Below the pieces are notes generated by a model that was not told the origin of the DNA, did no database searches, and saw only the letters and a list, made by a program, of their open reading frames with translations. Source: JADGHX01 sp040255575 (GTDB lineage Bacteria > Pseudomonadota > Gammaproteobacteria > Steroidobacterales > Steroidobacteraceae). From it: 36,815 nucleotides of DNA. Both the position numbers and the translations under genes were made by a program. The DNA lies in assembly GCA_040255575.1 (NCBI GenBank), contig JBDZVF010000004.1:1-36815 (forward strand). Direction: 5' to 3'. Position 1 is the stretch's first letter; the number at the start of each line of letters is the position of its first letter. Below are positions 1 through 9,026 of this stretch, piece by piece.

Positions 1-657
1 GGTGATGTCGGTCAGCAGTGAGAAGTACTCGTTCAGCAGCAACACCACGGCGTCAGGACTCAGCCGCTCGGCAATGCTCGTGAAGCCGCGCAGGTCTGCG
101 AACAGCACCACTGCGTGCGCTCGCAGGTCCGCGCCCGCAAGCAGCGTGTTACGGAGATTGCCGTCTTCGAGAATCTTGTCCGCGAGCCGTGGCGAGAGAT
201 AGCGGCGGAACATCTGCCGCAGGTCATCGCGGCGGCGAATCTCTTCGCCGAGCTGGGTCGCAGCGAGCTCGCGGCGCGCCGCGCTCGCGCGCACCAGCGT
301 TTCGATGCGCGCCTGGAGCAGCTCACGGCTCACGTCGCCGGACATGAAATCGTCCGCGCCCGCCGCGAGGGCCGCCACTCGTTCGCGCGAGGACTTGCCG
401 AGAATCACGACCGGCAGCAGCACCGTGCGCGGGCTCTGCTTCAGCGAGCGGCACAGGGCGAGGCCCGGCTCGGGCGCATCCGCGTCCACGATCACGATAT
501 CGGGAGAGAGCTCATCCACGCGCCGGATCGTTTCCTCGGCGGACGTCACGACGTTCACGACGAACGGGCGGTCGGAGTCACTGGCCGCGTGGGAGGCGAG
601 AGTCGCCGCACGAGCACCGGCAGCGACAATTCGAACTGGAAGTTGTTTGACGGACAC
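1..657 (-). CDS. Receiver-domain/class III adenylate cyclase, partial (cut by window start)
   Basis: Reads off the left edge; 219 residues are visible. Residues about 8-125 form a CheY-like receiver domain: the strand IVIVDAD holds the likely phospho-acceptor Asp58, and VVILGKSS at 84-90 carries the conserved Lys. A linker helix (about 125-175) leads into the start of a class III nucleotidyl cyclase domain, where FADLRGFTSIAERLSP (187-201) is the classic first metal-binding motif (Asp188). The rest of the catalytic domain lies outside. The start is GTG at 657 (MSVKQLPVRIV); no ATG or GTG is in frame just upstream. Likely a cytoplasmic response-regulator cyclase making cAMP; its kinase and signal are unknown. 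The architecture is clear, but the nucleotide product is not determinable from this part. Confidence 0.85.
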   Translation of the reverse strand, partial: MSVKQLPVRIVAAGARAATLASHAASDSDRPFVVNVVTSAEETIRRVDELSPDIVIVDADAPEPGLALCRSLKQSPRTVLLPVVILGKSSRERVAALAAGADDFMSGDVSRELLQARIETLVRASAARRELAATQLGEEIRRRDDLRQMFRRYLSPRLADKILEDGNLRNTLLAGADLRAHAVVLFADLRGFTSIAERLSPDAVVLLLNEYFSLLTDIT

Positions 658-888
658 GTTGAACGGTAGCCGCTTCTTGTGGAGCGGAGTGTACCACCGA
701 CTTGGAGAAAGTCCGGTTGGGGAAAGCCCTGCGGGAGCCTTGGCGTATCGGGCTGGATCTGCGTCCGTATCCCGGACGCTGCGCGGGTGCCGACAGAATC
801 CCCGGTTTGTCCGTGCGGCGGAGGGGTTGGTCGGTCGCGGGCGACGACTTAAGCTCGCGCGTCGCTCATCGCAACCGGGTCATGTCAT

Positions 889-2349
889 TTGAGGTCACTT
901 GCAAGCGCGCTCCTGGCGTCGGGGCTGCTGATTACCGCGTCCGCAACGGCGGCGGATTTCGAGGGGCTGGCGGCGCTGGAGAAGGTGGGAGCGCGCGTCA
1001 GCGCCGTTGTGGTGGACCTCAGTGACCTTTCCGTGGTCGCCAGGCGCAACGCCGAAACCCGCCTGACGCCCGCTTCGCTGACGAAGCTCACCATCGCTGC
1101 CGCGTCGCTCGAAGCCTGGCCGGCCGACAAAGCCTTTCAGACGAGACTTTTGTCGAGTGGCGCAATCGAGGATGGCGTGCTGGCCGGCGATCTCATTCTG
1201 CAGGGGGATGGCGATCCGTCGCTGGACGATCACTCGTTGTGGAGCCTCGCGGCCCAGCTGAAAGGCGCGGGGCTGAGCGCGGTCAAGGGCCGGCTCATCG
1301 TCAACGCCGCGCCGTTCGGCGAGATGAAGTGCGAGACCTCCGATCGCTGCAAGGCGCTCGAGCGAAGCGATACCGCGTACAACGCGCCGCTGTCCTCGAT
1401 CGGCGTGGACTTCGGCAACTGGTGCGTGAGCGTGCGGCCCACTTCGCTCGCTCGCGCGGCGGAAGTGCGGGGATGTGGCGTGCGCACATTGCCGCTCCCG
1501 ATCGACGGCACGATCAAGACGGTGGGCGAGGGCAGTCGTCAGACATTCTGGGTCGAGCGCATCACGCGTAACGGCAGCGATCGTTTGCGTGTCGGCGGGG
1601 ACATTCCGATGGACCGCGGGCAGGAGCTGTATCGCGCAATGTCGGATCCCGCGGCGGGCGTCGGCCTGCTGATGAAGCAGATGCTGAAGGAGGTCGGCAT
1701 CAGCATCGACGGCCCTGTGGTCGTGCAATCTGCGTCGGCAGTGGGGCAGGCCGTTGAGCTTGCGCGCATCGAAGGGCTGATGCTGCGCGAGCAGCTTGGG
1801 CGCATGCTTCGATATTCGAACAACTACATCGCGGACGTGCTCACGCTCGATCTGGCCGCGTACTTGCGCAGCGAAGCACCGACGGACCTGTCCTCGGCGA
1901 GTGCGATTCTCTCGGGCTTCATTCAGCGTTCGCAGCGCATCGCGAAACTCACGGTGCCGAAGACGCCCGCACCCCTCTTCAGCGGCAGCGGGCTCACGCC
2001 TGAGAATCTGATCTCGGCCAACGAGCTCGCGAGCCTGCTGGTGTATCAATATCGGGATACCCGCCGCTTCCCGGCGTTCTACGGCGGCATGGTGGTGCCG
2101 CGCGACGCGCCGTTTCAGTTCCTGCGCACGGGCACGCCGGACTGGCTCGACAGGGTCGCGCTCAAGACAGGGACGATGGAAGACCCCCACTCGGTGTGTG
2201 GTCTCGCGGGCTACCTTCGCAAGAAGGATGGGGGCTGGATGGCTTTCGCCGTCATCGTGAACGGCGGCCCCGCCATGCCCCGCGTCCCGTTGTTCCGCGC
2301 GATGGGCGCGGCGCGTGGCGATCTGGAGAAGATTCTCGAGCGCTACTGA
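889..2349 (+). CDS. dacB: D-alanyl-D-alanine carboxypeptidase/endopeptidase, PBP4 (peptidase S13) family
   Basis: 486-residue periplasmic penicillin-binding protein that trims or cleaves peptidoglycan peptides. Signal peptide at residues 1-22 (hydrophobic LASALLASGLLITASA, cleavage near ATA-A). All three active-site motifs are present: SxxK = S63-L-T-K66, SxN = S310-N-N, and KTG = K426-T-G followed by TMEDPHSV. The inserted domains between motifs 1 and 2 are typical of the DacB/S13 family and the length matches. The start chosen is TTG at 889, which begins the signal peptide; the nearby ATG at 882 is out of frame. A convergent small gene begins only 12 bases after the stop. Housekeeping cell-wall function; family assignment is firm, the gene symbol is by family only. 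Confidence 0.9.
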   Translation: MRSLASALLASGLLITASATAADFEGLAALEKVGARVSAVVVDLSDLSVVARRNAETRLTPASLTKLTIAAASLEAWPADKAFQTRLLSSGAIEDGVLAGDLILQGDGDPSLDDHSLWSLAAQLKGAGLSAVKGRLIVNAAPFGEMKCETSDRCKALERSDTAYNAPLSSIGVDFGNWCVSVRPTSLARAAEVRGCGVRTLPLPIDGTIKTVGEGSRQTFWVERITRNGSDRLRVGGDIPMDRGQELYRAMSDPAAGVGLLMKQMLKEVGISIDGPVVVQSASAVGQAVELARIEGLMLREQLGRMLRYSNNYIADVLTLDLAAYLRSEAPTDLSSASAILSGFIQRSQRIAKLTVPKTPAPLFSGSGLTPENLISANELASLLVYQYRDTRRFPAFYGGMVVPRDAPFQFLRTGTPDWLDRVALKTGTMEDPHSVCGLAGYLRKKDGGWMAFAVIVNGGPAMPRVPLFRAMGAARGDLEKILERY

Positions 2350-2361
2350 GGAGGCACCGCT

Positions 2362-2820
2362 TCAGTGGCGTGTGCGGCGGCGGGCGAGCTCGCGCGCGGC
2401 CTCGAACACCTGCTCGAGGTAGGCGTCATCGTCGTCGGACCACGGGGCGCTTTCCAGCAGATCGTCCTCTAGGTCGTGGTCGCAGATCTCGAGCGGTTGT
2501 GCTTCCTCCAGGATCTCGAGCGCGCGGCTCGTTTCCATTTCGCCGCGGGGGTGCACCGTGAGCGCTGCGTGCCCCTGCGTCACGCCATCGACGAAGAAGT
2601 GCACGTTCGGCAGCTCCTCGAGGCGGTCGAAGAGGCCGCTGAAGTATTCCTCGAGCTGCGCTTCCAGGCCTGCGCCATCGCCGACGACGGCAGCCTGACC
2701 GGGGTCGGCGCTCGAAGTGAGCTCAACGCGATCGGTGGGGAATCCTTCCTGCACGAGGCGCGTGCGGACGCGCTCTGCGGCGGCGTGGTTGTCGTACAGG
2801 GCAACGACCAATGCACTCAT
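2362..2820 (-). CDS. Small acidic protein of unknown function
   Basis: 152 residues. The N-terminus MSALVVALYDNHAAAERVRTRL resembles the ferredoxin-like start of general-stress (YflT-like) proteins, which open with a beta strand, a Gly/Asp-rich turn and a helix of the form ALYDxxxxAExAxxxL. The remainder is acidic, with the cluster DHDLEDDLLES...SDDDD at about 115-136, then a basic tail RRRTRH. No signal peptide or membrane segment. ATG at 2820 is preferred over the in-frame TTG at 2826 because GGAG sits 7 bases upstream. It may be a soluble stress-related protein, but I do not recognise a specific family and the YflT resemblance is only a pattern impression. Confidence 0.7.
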   Translation of the reverse strand: MSALVVALYDNHAAAERVRTRLVQEGFPTDRVELTSSADPGQAAVVGDGAGLEAQLEEYFSGLFDRLEELPNVHFFVDGVTQGHAALTVHPRGEMETSRALEILEEAQPLEICDHDLEDDLLESAPWSDDDDAYLEQVFEAARELARRRTRH

Positions 2821-2892
2821 GTCCAAACTCCGATGCCAACAACATTCTGCATCGGAAGTGGAGCAGGTTTCGTGCCCCCGCGGCCGTCACGC

Positions 2893-3285
2893 TCAGGCGT
2901 CGTCGCTCCAGCTCATCGGCTTCATCGGCTCTCGTGCGCGCACCGGGCGTCGCTCGATCACCGGGACTTCATTGCAGCTGAGGAATGCGTAGGCGTAGCC
3001 GAGCACGACGATGCCGCAGGTTGCGACCGTGGCGAAGAGAGCCGGCGCCGCCGCGAGCAGATCGAAGAGATGCAGCGCGCCATCGTGAGGACTTTGCGAA
3101 TCGAAGAATGCGCTCAGCATGAAGGCGAGCACGCCGGTCCAGAGCCAGCGGCGGATGTAGCCGAGCAGGCAGCCTCGCATCTCGTAGTTGTGACGATAGG
3201 CCGCGGCCTTCTCGTCGGCGGTGCCGCGGCTTGCGTCCTTGAGCACGGCGAAGGGGGAGAAATAGTTCCAGACGGTCCTGAGCAC
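2893..3285 (-). CDS. Small inner-membrane protein, unknown function
   Basis: 130 residues from GTG at 3285, chosen because GGGAG lies 9 bases upstream; an in-frame TTG at 3345 would add 20 residues with no good ribosome site. Two hydrophobic helices are visible: WLWTGVLAFMLSAFF (about residues 47-62) and LFDLLAAAPALFATVATCGIVVLGYAYAF (about 72-101). A short charged N-terminal segment (ASRGTADEKAAAYRHNYEMRG) probably faces the cytoplasm and the C-terminal tail is Arg/Pro-rich. Same strand as the small acidic gene downstream (72 bases apart). No family recognised; coding status is inferred from the frame and membrane-helix pattern. Confidence 0.55.
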   Translation of the reverse strand: MLRTVWNYFSPFAVLKDASRGTADEKAAAYRHNYEMRGCLLGYIRRWLWTGVLAFMLSAFFDSQSPHDGALHLFDLLAAAPALFATVATCGIVVLGYAYAFLSCNEVPVIERRPVRAREPMKPMSWSDDA

Positions 3286-3621
3286 GATGATCGACTCCCA
3301 GGGCAATTGGCCAACAACGATTGTCCTTCGGGCGGGTTGCGTCAATGCCTTCGTGAAGGATCACGAGGGCATCGCTCTAGTTGGGGAGCCGGAAGCGGCA
3401 GGCGGGGTCCGGGAGCGTCCCATTTGCCACGGCGCCCATCCCGTTTGCCGGGTGTGACACTTTGGTGCAGAGGGTGTTCGGGTGCGATGCTGTTGTCTGG
3501 CACGCAGCCAGCGCAAGGATGTGCGCCGGCGGGCCTGAGCGTGGCTGCGCCGGCGCGTGAGGGTCACCTCGTGAGAGTCAACTCGTGAGGGGTCAGCTCG
3601 TGAGGATTCAGCTCGTGCCGC
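3286..3621. other. Intergenic stretch with a short tandem repeat, no confident gene
   Basis: A stretch of about 336 bases. Its right end carries a degenerate 14-15 bp tandem repeat built on CTCGTGAGGGTCAG, with units starting near 3568, 3582, 3597 and 3612, running up to the osmC stop codon. On minus, a frame ending at TAG 3377 contains ILALAAC, which looks like a lipobox, but it has no usable start codon and was not called a gene. Nothing else was recognised. Confidence 0.6.
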
Positions 3622-3625
3622 TCAG
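3568..3625. repeat. Short imperfect tandem repeat (about 4 x 14-15 bp)
   Basis: Units starting with CTCGTG recur at 3568, 3582, 3597 and 3612; the first three continue GAGAGTCAA, GAGGGGTCAG and GAGGATTCAG, the last is diverged (CCGCTCAG). It lies just 3' of the osmC-like gene and overlaps its stop codon. Short repeats of this kind usually arise by slippage; no function is evident. Confidence 0.7.
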
Positions 3626-4047
3626 CTCTCGAGCTTCGCGTTCATCGTGATTTTCGCGTTCAGCACCTTCGAGAGCGGGCAGCCGACTTTGGCCTTCTCG
3701 GCGGCATCCTGAAACTTCGCATTATCGGCGCCCGGGATCTTCGCCGAGACGTCGAGATGACTCGAGGTGATGGAGAAGCCATCGCCCACTTTCTCGAGCG
3801 TAACGGCCGCGTGAGTCTCGATCTTCTCCGCAGTGAGGCCAGCCTCGCCGAGAATCAGCGACAGCGCCATCGAAAAACACCCCGCGTGGGCCGCAGCCAG
3901 CAGTTCCTCCGGATTGGTGCCCGGGCCATTCTCGAACCGTGATTTGAAGCCATACGGCGCGTTGTTGAGCACGCCGGTCTCAGTGGAAATCGTGCCGCTG
4001 CCGTCCTTCAGCCCACCTTTCCAGATTGCCGATGCTTTCTTCGCCAT
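3622..4047 (-). CDS. osmC: OsmC family peroxiredoxin (organic hydroperoxide reductase)
   Basis: 141 residues; thiol peroxidase of the OsmC/Ohr family reducing organic hydroperoxides in the cytoplasm. The peroxidatic Cys57 lies in AAHAGCFSMALS and the resolving Cys123 in KVGCPLSKVL, spaced as in the family. N-terminal AxWKGGLKDGSGTIST and the central NPEELLAAAHAGCF are characteristic of the OsmC rather than the Ohr subfamily. ATG at 4047 is preferred to the in-frame GTG at 4056 because GAGAGGTGG lies just upstream of the ATG. Divergent from the sugar-dehydrogenase-like gene at 4131 across an AT-rich promoter gap. Length is normal for the family. Confidence 0.92.
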   Translation of the reverse strand: MAKKASAIWKGGLKDGSGTISTETGVLNNAPYGFKSRFENGPGTNPEELLAAAHAGCFSMALSLILGEAGLTAEKIETHAAVTLEKVGDGFSITSSHLDVSAKIPGADNAKFQDAAEKAKVGCPLSKVLNAKITMNAKLES

Positions 4048-4095
4048 GTCGTCCACCTCTCGCGCAAGCCTGCAACATATAAACAGGCCGACAAC

Positions 4096-4101
4096 TATAA
4101 T
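4096..4101 (+). promoter_or_regulatory. -10 element TATAAT for the gene at 4131
   Basis: A perfect TATAAT in a locally AT-rich gap between divergent genes, 29 bases before the ATG. No strong -35 hexamer is visible at 17 bp (TGCAAC nearby), so this is a sequence-level suggestion only. Confidence 0.45.
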
Positions 4102-4130
4102 GCCGATGCAACAACCAGAACTAGGCGGAA

Positions 4131-5369
4131 ATGCTCATGGGGAAGTCGCACGTCCTGATGGCCGGGCTCGTTCTGTCATTCGCCGGCCCGGCTTTCGCTC
4201 AGCAGCCGAACATCGGTATCGCGCCGGTCACGCTCACCGAGAGCTCGTACGTTTTCGACACAGCCGAGCAACACAAGATTCGCGTCGTCGTCGTGGCGAA
4301 GGGATTGAATCACCCGTTCGCGGTTGCGCTGCTGCCTTCCGGGGACGCATTGGTTTCCGAGCGCGGCGGGGCGTTGCGCATGGTGCGCAACGTCGGCGGG
4401 GTAGCAGGCAAGGCAGCCACGCTTGAAGCCGAGGCGGTCAAAGGCATTCCGCCACTGCAACCTGCGTATCGCAACGGCGGCTTGCAAGACGTGGTGCTCC
4501 ATCCGCAATTCGCGCGGAACGCGCTGGTGTATTTCACCTTCAACAAGCCCGGCAATCCGCCGCCGCCGGATGCGAAGCCGCCCATCCGGCGCGAGAGCAT
4601 CGTGACGCTCATGCGCGGCAAGCTCGTCGGCCGCGAGCTTACGAATGTGGAGGAATTGTTCGCGGGTGAGTCTGGCAGCACGAGTGGCTCGCGCATCGCG
4701 TTCGGCAAGGACGGCATGGTTTACATGACGACCGGCGCGCCCTTCGACGACAAGGCCCAGCGCGGCGACAGCGTGTACGGCAAGGTGCTGCGCATGACCG
4801 AGACCGGAAAAGTGCCCGCCGACAATCCGTTCGCCGGCAAGCAGGGCGCGCGCGGCGAGGTCTTTTCGCTGGGACACAGGGATCAGCTCGGGCTCACCGT
4901 CGATCCGACCTCCGGCGCCGTGCTGAACGCGGAGCATGGGCCCAACGGCGGGGACGAGGTGAACCTCATCCTGCCAGGCCACAACTACGGCTGGCCCACC
5001 GTCACGTTCGGCCGCACCTACGAAGGGCCGCGGATGACGGAGTCGCCACTCGCGCCCGGCGTCGACCAGCCGCTCATTCTGTGGGTGCCTTCCATCGGGC
5101 CGTCGGGGCTCACGTTTTACACTGGCGATCGCTTCCCGCAGTGGAAGGGCAATCTGTTCGTCGGCAGTGTTCGCCGGGGCGAAGTACCCCGGACGGGCGG
5201 CCTCGAGCGCGTGGTCGTCACCCCGAACCTGGATGAGATTCGCCGTGAGACGCTGCTGACCGAGCTGCACCAGCGCATCCGCGATGTGCGGCAGGGACCC
5301 GATGGGCTGCTCTACGTGCTCACGGACGAAGATGATGGCGCGCTGCTGAGAATCGAGCCCGCGACCTGA
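4131..5369 (+). CDS. PQQ sugar dehydrogenase-like (GDH/YliI family) periplasmic beta-propeller
   Basis: 412 residues with a Sec signal peptide (GLVLSFAGPAFAQ, cleavage near residue 24). The six-bladed propeller shows family landmarks: LPSGDALVSERGGALRMV (blade 1), NGGLQDVVLHPQF, GSRIAFGKDGMVYMTTG, GKVLRMTETGKVPADNPF, EHGPNGGDEVNLILPGHNYGWP and a C-terminal DGLLYVLTDEDDGALLRIEP. Members oxidise aldose sugars with PQQ in the periplasm. Oddities: the catalytic-base His, normally in an HxGSR motif before the FGxDG strand, reads TSGSR here, and the GHRNxxG motif reads GHRDQLG. The protein may therefore be an inactive or re-purposed homologue. ATG at 4137 (third codon) is an alternative start. No PQQ biosynthesis genes are in the window. 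Confidence 0.82.
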   Translation: MLMGKSHVLMAGLVLSFAGPAFAQQPNIGIAPVTLTESSYVFDTAEQHKIRVVVVAKGLNHPFAVALLPSGDALVSERGGALRMVRNVGGVAGKAATLEAEAVKGIPPLQPAYRNGGLQDVVLHPQFARNALVYFTFNKPGNPPPPDAKPPIRRESIVTLMRGKLVGRELTNVEELFAGESGSTSGSRIAFGKDGMVYMTTGAPFDDKAQRGDSVYGKVLRMTETGKVPADNPFAGKQGARGEVFSLGHRDQLGLTVDPTSGAVLNAEHGPNGGDEVNLILPGHNYGWPTVTFGRTYEGPRMTESPLAPGVDQPLILWVPSIGPSGLTFYTGDRFPQWKGNLFVGSVRRGEVPRTGGLERVVVTPNLDEIRRETLLTELHQRIRDVRQGPDGLLYVLTDEDDGALLRIEPAT

Positions 5370-5377
5370 ACCGGGCG

Positions 5378-6238
5378 CTACTTCGGCGCTGCTGTGAGCC
5401 GCCGATAGAAGTTCCAGTGACGGATCGCTGCGCGCGGCATATTGAGCTGCTGATAGAGCCGCGCCAGGTTGAAGTGCGCATCGGCGAAGTCGTGATCGAG
5501 CGCGATGGCGCGCCGATAGATATCGATGGCTTCAAGCTCCCGGCCTGTGTCTTCAAGCAGGAGTGCGAGGTTGAAGAGCAGATTCACGTCTTCGCTGCCG
5601 CTCGCCAGCGCCGCGCGGTAGATCTCTTCCGCGTCATCCAGCCGATCCGCGGCATGCAGCAGACGGCCGCAGTTGATGCGCGCGCCCATGTGGCCGGGGT
5701 CCGCGTCGATGCAGCGCTGGTAAGCGTGGATGGCTGCGGCCGCGTCCTTCTCTTCCAGCTCCAGGGCTTGCGCGAACAGGTCTTCGGCGTCCGCGCCGCG
5801 GGGCAGCGGCTTCGAGGCGGTTTTCCCCTGGCCCTGCAGCACGTCGAGCGTGGCGCGGTCGAGAATCTCGACCGTGCCGTTGGCGAGAGTGGCCTCGAAC
5901 TCGAGCAGCAGCTGGCCGGAGGGCGCGCGCCACGGGCCGCTCTGATCGCGCACAACCAGTTCCGTGCCGGAAGCGCTGATGCGCAGCTTCGCGGTCGGCA
6001 GTTCCGGCGACACTTCCTTGCGGAGCTGGCGTAATGCCTGCGAAATCCGGCGCGGCGAGACTCGTGCAAGGATGAGCGCGCGGGCCGTGCGCAGCGCGAC
6101 GAGGTCCTGGAACGAGAACTCGTACTGCCGGCGTCTGCCCCGCCTGGGAGCGACGTAGCCGCCACGGATCAACGTGTGGATGGCGCTCCGGGGAATCCGG
6201 AGCACGCGCTCGACGTCCTTCACCGAGAAAAAATGCAT
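5378..6238 (-). CDS. MerR-type DNA-binding domain fused to TPR repeats
   Basis: 286 residues. Residues about 3-70 are a MerR-like winged helix (FSVKDVERVLRIPRSAIHTLIRGG then RRQYEFSFQDLVALRTARAL). A middle part (about 80-150) includes a short beta-rich stretch, QLLLEFEATLANGTVEILD. Residues about 153-280 contain TPR units: AEDLFAQALELEEKDAAAAIHAYQRCI, DPGHMGARINCGRLLHAA, DVNLLFNLALLLEDTG and DFADAHFNLARLYQQLN. MerR-TPR fusions occur in proteobacteria but their ligands and targets are not established. It follows the Cys-rich unknown at 6323 on the same strand with an 84-base gap, so the two may be co-transcribed. Start ATG 6238 has GAAGA-type purines upstream. Confidence 0.82.
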   Translation of the reverse strand: MHFFSVKDVERVLRIPRSAIHTLIRGGYVAPRRGRRRQYEFSFQDLVALRTARALILARVSPRRISQALRQLRKEVSPELPTAKLRISASGTELVVRDQSGPWRAPSGQLLLEFEATLANGTVEILDRATLDVLQGQGKTASKPLPRGADAEDLFAQALELEEKDAAAAIHAYQRCIDADPGHMGARINCGRLLHAADRLDDAEEIYRAALASGSEDVNLLFNLALLLEDTGRELEAIDIYRRAIALDHDFADAHFNLARLYQQLNMPRAAIRHWNFYRRLTAAPK

Positions 6239-6322
6239 GGCGTCTTCTACGCCAATCCTTCCGTGGCGGGAAGGTCTCCGGGCGGTGGAAGACGCGGCTT
6301 GCGCGCGCCGCCCGCTGCGGGC

Positions 6323-6799
6323 TCAATTGCCGGAGACTTTCCCCAAGTTGTACTGGACCGTGAGATCGTACGCGCCGCGCTGGTGATACCAGCCGTGAGC
6401 CGCCTTGAGCAACGATTCACACACCGAACGCGCGAACTGCGCGTCGTCGGTGATCCACTGCGTGACATCCGCGTTCTCGTCCCGCAGATAGTCGCGCAGG
6501 TAGATGCGCGTGAGCGGAAACACGTTTTCGCTGTCACTGTCCATCGCAACCCAGGCGTCGCACCAACATATGCAGTGCGCCGGTGACGTGCGCAGCTGCG
6601 GGTGCTCGAGCATCGAGCAGATCTCCGGGAGCGTGGCGCTCATCTCCAGGGCGCGCGCCAGGTCCCCGTGCTGAAGCTTCTGCTCTATGCGGCGAAGGTA
6701 GCGCTCTACCGATCGGCAGTCAGTGCCCTCGAGCGCGTCCGCCAGCCAGAGTGTTGAACTGGGGGCGTCCGCGCCGTCCCGCATGCTGTGCCGGTTCAT
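6323..6799 (-). CDS. Conserved-looking hypothetical protein with CxCWC cluster
   Basis: 158 residues from ATG 6799, which has AGGAG 8 bases upstream; a longer in-frame start at 6853 lacks a ribosome site. Predicted soluble and helical. Recognisable features are SVERYLRRIEQKLQHGDLARALEMS (TPR-like helix pair), a Cys/His group HCICWCDAW at about residues 75-83, and a C-terminal half rich in Tyr and Arg (RIYLRDYLRDENADVTQWITDD). No known family recognised. The Cys/His group could bind metal, but spacing is not that of a standard zinc ribbon. Located directly upstream of the MerR-TPR gene on the same strand. Confidence 0.65.
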   Translation of the reverse strand: MNRHSMRDGADAPSSTLWLADALEGTDCRSVERYLRRIEQKLQHGDLARALEMSATLPEICSMLEHPQLRTSPAHCICWCDAWVAMDSDSENVFPLTRIYLRDYLRDENADVTQWITDDAQFARSVCESLLKAAHGWYHQRGAYDLTVQYNLGKVSGN

Positions 6800-6945
6800 C
6801 TGAGCATCTCCTGTCGTGCGCAAGCCCTCGGGAAAACGAGGCCTTTGGCGCACAACGATGCGCCTGAGCGACAGTTCCGTGTCGGCGTTCCACTCCGCGC
6901 GTTTCGCGTGCGTTCGGGCGAGCTCGCCGCTAAGATCGCTGCGTC

Positions 6946-7723
6946 TTGAAACTTGCCGCCAACATCGGGCTCCTTTTTCCGGAGCTGCCCGCCCTCGAAC
7001 GGATCGCCGCCGCCCGCGCTGCCGGGTTCGACGGTGTCGAGCTTCTGTTCCCCTACGATCTCGATCCGCAGGAGGTGCGGCGCGCGGCTCGCGCGGCGGG
7101 GATGCCCATCGTGCAGCTCAACTCGCCAGCCGGCGACCGGGCCGCGGGCGAGCTGGGGTTCGCCGCCTTGCCCGGGCGCGAAGAGCACTTCCGCGCAAGC
7201 ATCGAAGTCGCGTTCGCTTTCCTGAAAGCGTGCGGAGGCTCGCAGGTGCACGTCGTGGCCGGAGTTCCGGAACCCTCGATTGATGCGAAGCTCGTGCGCG
7301 CCACCTATGTGCGCAACCTTCAGTGGGCGGCGGACGAAGCCGCTTCGTTCGGCGCACGCATCATGATCGAGCCGCTCAACACGCGGGACATGCCGGGCTA
7401 CGTGCTGTCCACGCTGGCGGAGGCCGCGGAAGTGCTCGGCGAAGTGGCGAGGCCGAACGTGGGCCTGCAGTTCGACCTGTATCACAGCCAGATCATGGGC
7501 GGCGATCTCACTCATCGCTTGCAGCAGTTCGGGCCGCTCATCCGCCACGTGCAGATCGCGGGCGCGCCGCTGCGTAACGAGCCGGATCGCGGCGAAGTGA
7601 ACCTGCCGCACGTGATGCGCACTCTCGCGGAAACGGGCTACGACGGCTGGATCAGCGCCGAGTACCGCCCGACCGGCACGACGCTCGACAGCCTGGGATG
7701 GATGGCCGTGGTGCGCGAGGCGT

Positions 7724-7740
<17 letters not shown>
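6946..7740 (+). CDS. Hydroxypyruvate isomerase-like TIM-barrel protein (Hyi/IolE family)
   Basis: 264 residues, the normal Hyi length (E. coli Hyi is 258). Opening strand KLAANIGLLFPELPALERIAAARAAGFDGVEL is the family hallmark. Metal and catalytic residues appear intact: Glu142 (IMIEPLN), Asp177 and His180 (LQFDLYHSQ) and Glu239 (ISAEYRP). The family interconverts hydroxypyruvate and tartronate semialdehyde in glyoxylate metabolism, though close paralogs act on other ketoses. The start is TTG 6946, as the homologous N-terminal strand begins there. No glyoxylate carboligase or tartronate semialdehyde reductase is adjacent, so the substrate is uncertain. Its 3' end overlaps the convergent flavin oxidoreductase gene by 17 bases. 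Confidence 0.85.
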
Positions 7741-8725
<985 letters not shown>

Positions 8726-8990
8726 GGCGGCAATGTGCCACGCCGGGCGCTCGAGCGGCATACCTAAAAGGCAGGAGGGTCCGACCGATGTAGGCCTAGC
8801 GGCGTGACGCCGAGGCGATCGCGGCAGCCGTCGCGTGCGCCAGAGCGCCTGCCGCCGTTCGGCGTCAGGCCGGCGCGGCGGTGGGGGACGGGCTCAGGCA
8901 TCAGCAAGGGACAGCTCAGCACGCCCAAGGGTCAGCTCAGCGTGAAAATCCCGTGCATACGCAGTCACCGTCGCGCAGCCGCCCCATGCG
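8726..8990. other. Intergenic stretch with a 15-bp direct repeat
   Basis: Upstream of the flavin oxidoreductase gene (minus). It holds two near-identical 15-mers, AAGGGACAGCTCAGC (8906-8920) and AAGGGTCAGCTCAGC (8927-8941), 21 bp apart, i.e. about two helical turns and so on the same DNA face. They could be regulator sites for the minus-strand gene, though they lie about 180 bases upstream. No gene was recognised in the stretch. Confidence 0.5.
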
Positions 8991-9016
8991 AAAAGCCCCG
9001 CGGGAGCGGGGCTTTT
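8991..9016 (-). terminator. Rho-independent terminator for the lignostilbene-oxygenase operon
   Basis: A perfect 11-bp stem AAAAGCCCCGC (8991-9001) / GCGGGGCTTTT (9006-9016) with a 4-base loop lies 10 bases past the stop of the minus-strand gene at 9027. On minus the stem ends in TTTT. Confidence 0.9.
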
Positions 9017-9026
9017 CTGTGCGTCC

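Noticed and set aside
3377..3540. Minus-strand frame with lipobox-like ILALAAC and a stop at 3377
   Set aside because: No ATG, GTG or TTG in frame upstream and only a short hydrophobic run; may be chance or a decayed lipoprotein.
3568..3625. CRISPR array
   Set aside because: Units are 14-15 bp with no spacers and no cas genes; a simple tandem repeat.
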